Shown here: piece by piece, positions 59,694-64,000 of the stretch
Numbering within the stretch: the stretch's first letter is position 1
Layout of the letters: each line of letters begins with the position of its first letter
NCBI GenBank assembly: GCA_004352715.1
Contig: SCFE01000004.1
Coordinates: 115,521 to 179,520, forward strand
DNA length: 64,000 bases
Source of the DNA: Hofstenia miamia
Lineage: Eukaryota > Xenacoelomorpha > Acoela
Reading direction: 5' to 3'
Notes under the pieces: model-generated
The model's input: only the letters and a program-made list of their open reading frames with translations
Told to the model about the DNA's origin: nothing
Database searches by the model: none
Made by a program: the position numbers and the translations under genes

Positions 59694-62329
59694 GGCCCAA
59701 GTGGCCAAGGGGTAAAATGCTAGACTGGGACCACGAGGATCCGGGTTAGAGCCCGCCCTCCGACCCTACCTTCAATGAAAGTGCAACGAAAAGAAAAGGC
59801 CCTCAGTTCCCGGCAGGCCTTAAATGGTCAGAGGCTGCGAAGAATCTCCGGTCAACATGCGGACTCCATAATTGGGAGTGTGGACTCAAGAAGTGGCAGT
59901 ATAGGACCAATGGACAACTGCACAAGTGGACAGATGAGCAGAACAGGATAGCATTGGAGTGTTACAGAAGAAGCAGACCAGATGAGAGAGGTTATAGGAA
60001 GAGAATGTTGGAAAAATAGAAAAAAGAAGAAACAGGATTAGAAGTTACAGAGCAGAGGCTTGCAGGTCAGGTCAGAAAGTTGAAGCTGGATGAGAATAAG
60101 GGAAAAAGAAGAGCTGAACAGACGAAGCAAAAAGAAAATGAAGTGGCAGATGTAGTAGCCGAAGTAGTGGTAGAAACAGCAGAAACCGCAGCTGTTGAAA
60201 CAGAGGCAGCAATCAAAGAAAGGATGAAGAAAGAAATAGAAAACAGAAATAGGTTGCCAGTACCAAGAGGCATTAAGAGACACAAGTTAGCAATAGAAAC
60301 AGCAAAAGGTTAACAAAGTATTAGAAAGGATAGATGCTAAGAGTGTAACAGAGATCAACAGGTTAGTGTATGCAGGCGCATGGGAGGTGCTGAAGAATGC
60401 AGGCATGGACATGAAGAAGAAAAGACGACAAGAGAAGGGAGACAAATAGCCAGCATTGGAGAGATGAATTGAAAATAAAGTGGCAAAGAGTAGGCAGGGG
60501 AAGATCACGACAAGTAAGGCGATACAGGACATGTGCAGGGTAGGTAAGGGGATTATTTGCAGAAGTTGAGAAACTCAGAAAATATAGGGCAAGGGCAAAG
60601 CAGGCAAGAGACAATATGAAGTTTGAGACCCAAAAAGGAAGATTCTACAAGAAATAGATGCAGGTGAAAAGGTTACAGCTAAAGCAGGCGAGGACGCCGT
60701 AAGGTTCTGGGAGAATATATGAGGAAGTGGGGGACCAGAGATAGAGATTGTGCAGATGCAGATAGAATTCAGGCAAGAAGAAGAAGTAATCACAACTGCA
60801 AAGCTGAAGGAGGCTCTAAAGAAGATGAACTAGAAAGCGCCAGGCAGAGAAGAGGTACATGGGTATTGGCTGAAGAAGTTTACAAATGTTCATGAGAGAC
60901 TAGCAATAGCACTGGAGGAGTGTGTGGTGAGTGGGTGCCCAGAGTGGATGGTAGTGGGAAGACCATTTCTGATACAGAAGGACCCAAAGAAGGGTAGCGA
61001 GGTAAGCAACTTCAGGCCACTAACATGTCTGGCAACGACTTGGCATTTGCTAACTTCTGTAGGCTGGCATGTTACTTAGAACAGAACAGGTTGATACCAG
61101 AAGAGCAGAAGGGATGTAGTACAAGTTTCACGGAAATGGGTTGATTTCCTGAGAGGGATATTTGAAAGTGGCAGACTGAGATAGACGGACACAGGTTGAG
61201 GTTTAGGCGAGGCATATTCCAGGGAAATAGCTTAGCACCACTACTGTTTGTAGTTAGCTTAATCCCCATCAGAGAAAAGTTAAAGAAGACAGGTATAGGG
61301 TAAAAGTTGGAGAAGAATGGTAGAGCAGTGAGTCACCTGTGGTACATGGATGACCTGAAGATGTATGCTAGTTCAAGGAAGATGTTGCAGAAGCAAGTCG
61401 AGACATTAGAGAAAGCCAGCAGAGATTCTGGGTTGGAATTTGGATTAGGAAAATGTGCGACATTGACAATGACCAGAGGCAAGTGCATAGATGGAGATGG
61501 TTTGAGGACGAGCAGTGGGAATAAGATTGAGGAAGTCAAAGAGGGGTACAAGGACTTAGGTGTGATAGAGAAAGATAGAACAGATCATGAGGCAATGAGG
61601 ACGAGTTTAAGAAAAGAATACAAGAGGAGAGTAAGAAAGGTATTACAGAAGTCAGGATTGAATGGGCAGAACAGGGTAAAGGCAATTAATACGTGGGCAA
61701 TACCAGTGTCGAGATATTTGGCAGGGATAGTTAGGTGGAACAAGAATGAACTTAGGGAGCTAGACATGAAGAGAAGGAAAATACTAGCAGCAGAGAGAGC
61801 ATTCAACTTAAATGGAGATGTAGATAGGCTGTACATGGCAAGGCATAAGGGAGGGAAAGGGCTGCTAAGTGTGGAGGAAACTGTGGAAGCAGAAGCACTA
61901 GGGCTAAAGAAATATGTAGAAGAGCAACCTAAGGGCTCCGTACTGGAGGTCACTAAGGATTTAAGAAAGATAAGAACTGAGGGTGAAGGAAAGAAGGCAT
62001 ACCAGAGTAGGATGGAATCAGAGAGATAAACAAGGTATAGGCAGAAGGTAATGCATGGAGAATACTGGAGGAACACAGAAATGTATAACAGAGAAGATAG
62101 CAACAAGTGGTAAAGGAAGGCAGCACTTAAAAGAGAAACAGAAGCACTGATAATGGCAGCACAGGAGCAAGGAATAAGAACAAACGTGGTGAAGAAGCAT
62201 ATAGACAGAAGAGTAGACGTAAGTGAGAAGTGTAGGCTATGTACACTGGAGTTTGAGCTGGCAGCATGGGTTAGAAGCAGGAGACAAGTTGTATGAGCAC
62301 AAGCCACAGGGCGTCATAGAAAATGAGAA
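59693..62329 (+). mobile_element. R4/Dong-clade retrotransposon copy 3 (5'-complete, decayed)
   Basis: The only copy with the 5' region. The frame near 59920 reads WTDEQNRIALECYRRSRPDE, RGYRKRML and VTEQRLAGQVRKLKLDENK, the N-terminal domain of this family. It runs into an acidic/Lys-rich linker (60080-60313). Later frames read LERIDAKSVTEINRLVYAGA, KLKEALKKMN-stop-KAPGRE, VHGYWLKKFTNVHERL and FLIQKDPKKGSEVSNFRPL. The RT ([26 protein letters not shown]) follows, and 61307-62029 is one open frame. A ~105 bp deletion at 62241 removes the CCHC finger. The copy runs into a 1000 N gap. It is inactive. Confidence 0.88.
59702..59754 (+). promoter_or_regulatory. tRNA-like Pol III A and B boxes at the 5' end of R4/Dong copy 3
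   Basis: TGGCCAAGGGG (59702-59712) fits the A box TRGCNNAGNGG at every position. GGTTAGAGCCC (59744-59754) fits the B box GGTTCGANNCC except one base. The spacing of 42 bases start-to-start is as in tRNA genes. The surrounding 70 bases look tRNA-derived, but the acceptor stem does not close. Confidence 0.5.
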
Positions 62330-63329
62330 NNNNNNNNNNNNNNNNNNNNNNNNNNNNNNNNNNNNNNNNNNNNNNNNNNNNNNNNNNNNNNNNNNNNNNN
62401 NNNNNNNNNNNNNNNNNNNNNNNNNNNNNNNNNNNNNNNNNNNNNNNNNNNNNNNNNNNNNNNNNNNNNNNNNNNNNNNNNNNNNNNNNNNNNNNNNNNN
62501 NNNNNNNNNNNNNNNNNNNNNNNNNNNNNNNNNNNNNNNNNNNNNNNNNNNNNNNNNNNNNNNNNNNNNNNNNNNNNNNNNNNNNNNNNNNNNNNNNNNN
62601 NNNNNNNNNNNNNNNNNNNNNNNNNNNNNNNNNNNNNNNNNNNNNNNNNNNNNNNNNNNNNNNNNNNNNNNNNNNNNNNNNNNNNNNNNNNNNNNNNNNN
62701 NNNNNNNNNNNNNNNNNNNNNNNNNNNNNNNNNNNNNNNNNNNNNNNNNNNNNNNNNNNNNNNNNNNNNNNNNNNNNNNNNNNNNNNNNNNNNNNNNNNN
62801 NNNNNNNNNNNNNNNNNNNNNNNNNNNNNNNNNNNNNNNNNNNNNNNNNNNNNNNNNNNNNNNNNNNNNNNNNNNNNNNNNNNNNNNNNNNNNNNNNNNN
62901 NNNNNNNNNNNNNNNNNNNNNNNNNNNNNNNNNNNNNNNNNNNNNNNNNNNNNNNNNNNNNNNNNNNNNNNNNNNNNNNNNNNNNNNNNNNNNNNNNNNN
63001 NNNNNNNNNNNNNNNNNNNNNNNNNNNNNNNNNNNNNNNNNNNNNNNNNNNNNNNNNNNNNNNNNNNNNNNNNNNNNNNNNNNNNNNNNNNNNNNNNNNN
63101 NNNNNNNNNNNNNNNNNNNNNNNNNNNNNNNNNNNNNNNNNNNNNNNNNNNNNNNNNNNNNNNNNNNNNNNNNNNNNNNNNNNNNNNNNNNNNNNNNNNN
63201 NNNNNNNNNNNNNNNNNNNNNNNNNNNNNNNNNNNNNNNNNNNNNNNNNNNNNNNNNNNNNNNNNNNNNNNNNNNNNNNNNNNNNNNNNNNNNNNNNNNN
63301 NNNNNNNNNNNNNNNNNNNNNNNNNNNNN
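62330..63329. other. Assembly gap, 1000 N
   Basis: Exactly 1000 undetermined bases, most likely a nominal gap size. R4/Dong copy 3 is cut on the left, and the DD41D copy 2 begins within about 25 bases on the right. Confidence 0.98.
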
Positions 63330-63349
63330 TATATATATATATATATATT

Positions 63350-64000
63350 TACGATGCAGTATTTTGTTTCATTTTAACTCGCGCCGAAATAGATTGGACT
63401 GATCAACACAAAAGCTTGAATGTGGAAACCTTTATCAAGAAAGAATCTGTAACTGCAACAAGACGCGCGTTCAGAGTTCACTTCAATCTTAACGTGAATG
63501 TTGCATTACCAAGTTGAATTTCTATTTTATGATGGATGATGGACACACATACTCGCACAACATTATGTTTGGAAATTCAACAACATGTCGCCCTGAAGCT
63601 CTTGTGCTATTCACTGATGAAGCACATTTTCACCTGTGTGGTACAGTAAATAAACAAAACCTCAGATATTGGGCCGAAAAAACCCCTCAAGGAATGCATC
63701 AACGCCCATTGCATTCTCCTCGGGTGACGGTATGGTGTGCGATTGCAGAATTCGGCATTTGGGGTCCTTATTTCTTCAAAGAAAACAACGTTACAGGCAC
63801 TGTGAACTCTGATCGATATTGTGAGATGCTGGAGATGTTTATCAGACCAAAATTGACTAATTTCCACGATATGAACAAAGTTTGGTTTCAGCAGGATGGG
63901 GCAACTGCCCACACTTCTCGAAGGTCGATGGAGTTTTTGAGGGAGATGTTCCCTGGCGTGAACCAGTTTATTATCTATTCGCCCGATTATCTACGCTGTC
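63350..64000 (+). pseudogene. DD41D transposase, copy 2, internally deleted, runs off window
   Basis: Same family as the copy at 46239-47587 but on the plus strand. It reads LTRAEIDWTDQHKSLNVETF, ESVTATRRAFRVHFNLNVNV and ALPS, then breaks. The helix-turn-helix half (about 115 codons) is missing between about 63515 and 63545, and it resumes as TTLCLEIQQHVA. The catalytic blocks LFTDEAHFHLCGTVNKQNL, PLHSPRVTVWCAIAEFGIWG, DRYCEMLEMFIRPKLTNFHD and QDGATAHTSRRSMEFLREMF are intact, without the two stops of copy 1. The third Asp block begins at the window end. Confidence 0.88.

Noticed and set aside
62223-63402. Two long plus-strand ORFs (384 and 359 codons)
   Set aside because: They are almost entirely translated Ns of the 62330-63329 gap.

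Overview
The window is AT-rich eukaryotic nuclear DNA from an invertebrate animal. The evidence is spliced GT-AG genes, a class A neuropeptide-type GPCR, an animal casein kinase 1 gamma, metazoan transposon families (R4/Dong, L2/CR1 with an esterase ORF1, mariner, DD41D, Tc1, hAT) and many (TA)n and (TAA)n microsatellites. I cannot name the species. There are no operons, and most of the sequence is transposon debris.

Only two host genes are convincing. The first is a three-exon GPCR on the plus strand (3326-3566, 14977-15090, 16130-16755). All its junctions are phase 1, and they join into a 326-residue receptor. Its 11.4 kb first intron is full of transposon remnants: a decayed copy of an uncharacterised repeat-encoded protein at 5930-6764, two non-LTR fragments, and an antisense R4/Dong element. 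The second is the 3' half of a casein kinase 1 gamma gene on the minus strand (40129 down to 37073, five exons, AATAAA after the stop). An exact 1.3 kb tandem repeat with a single N at its junction interrupts it. This is almost certainly an unmerged contig overlap and not biology.

Layout. 1-1920: RT remnants on both strands and a small cysteine-rich reading frame. 3326-16755: GPCR gene. 16789-22743: a ~6 kb AT-rich non-coding element with long inverted arms and hAT-like ends; a second, partial copy lies at 24190-28020. 29431-30424: a foldback element with 12 copies of a GCGCCGCTGAATA-type motif and (ATT)n ends. 30425-32500: R4/Dong copy 2 inserted in the TAA repeat of that element. 32560-34410: an unrecognised decayed reading frame and an RT remnant. 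37073-40129: CK1 gamma. 42696-47587: a mariner, a Tc1-like and a DD41D transposon in a row. 48473-49680: a TA-flanked element with 28 bp inverted ends. 50245-51430: the C-terminal part of another endonuclease-bearing retroelement. 53390-54296: a Tc1-like remnant. 54500-55127: a 628 bp hAT-type MITE with a near-perfect 8 bp target duplication. 55711-62329: an R4/Dong tail, then an L2/CR1 element with an SGNH-esterase ORF1 and a 2A-like motif, lying head-to-head with R4/Dong copy 3 across one (TAA)n tract. 62330-63329: a 1000 N gap. 63330-64000: a second DD41D copy.

The unifying theme is one R4/Dong family whose four copies all abut TAA/ATT repeats. The most unusual structures are the ~6 kb inverted-arm element, the foldback element that supplies its own TAA landing sites, a hairpin over the stop codon of the R4/Dong ORF, and the esterase/2A retroelement.
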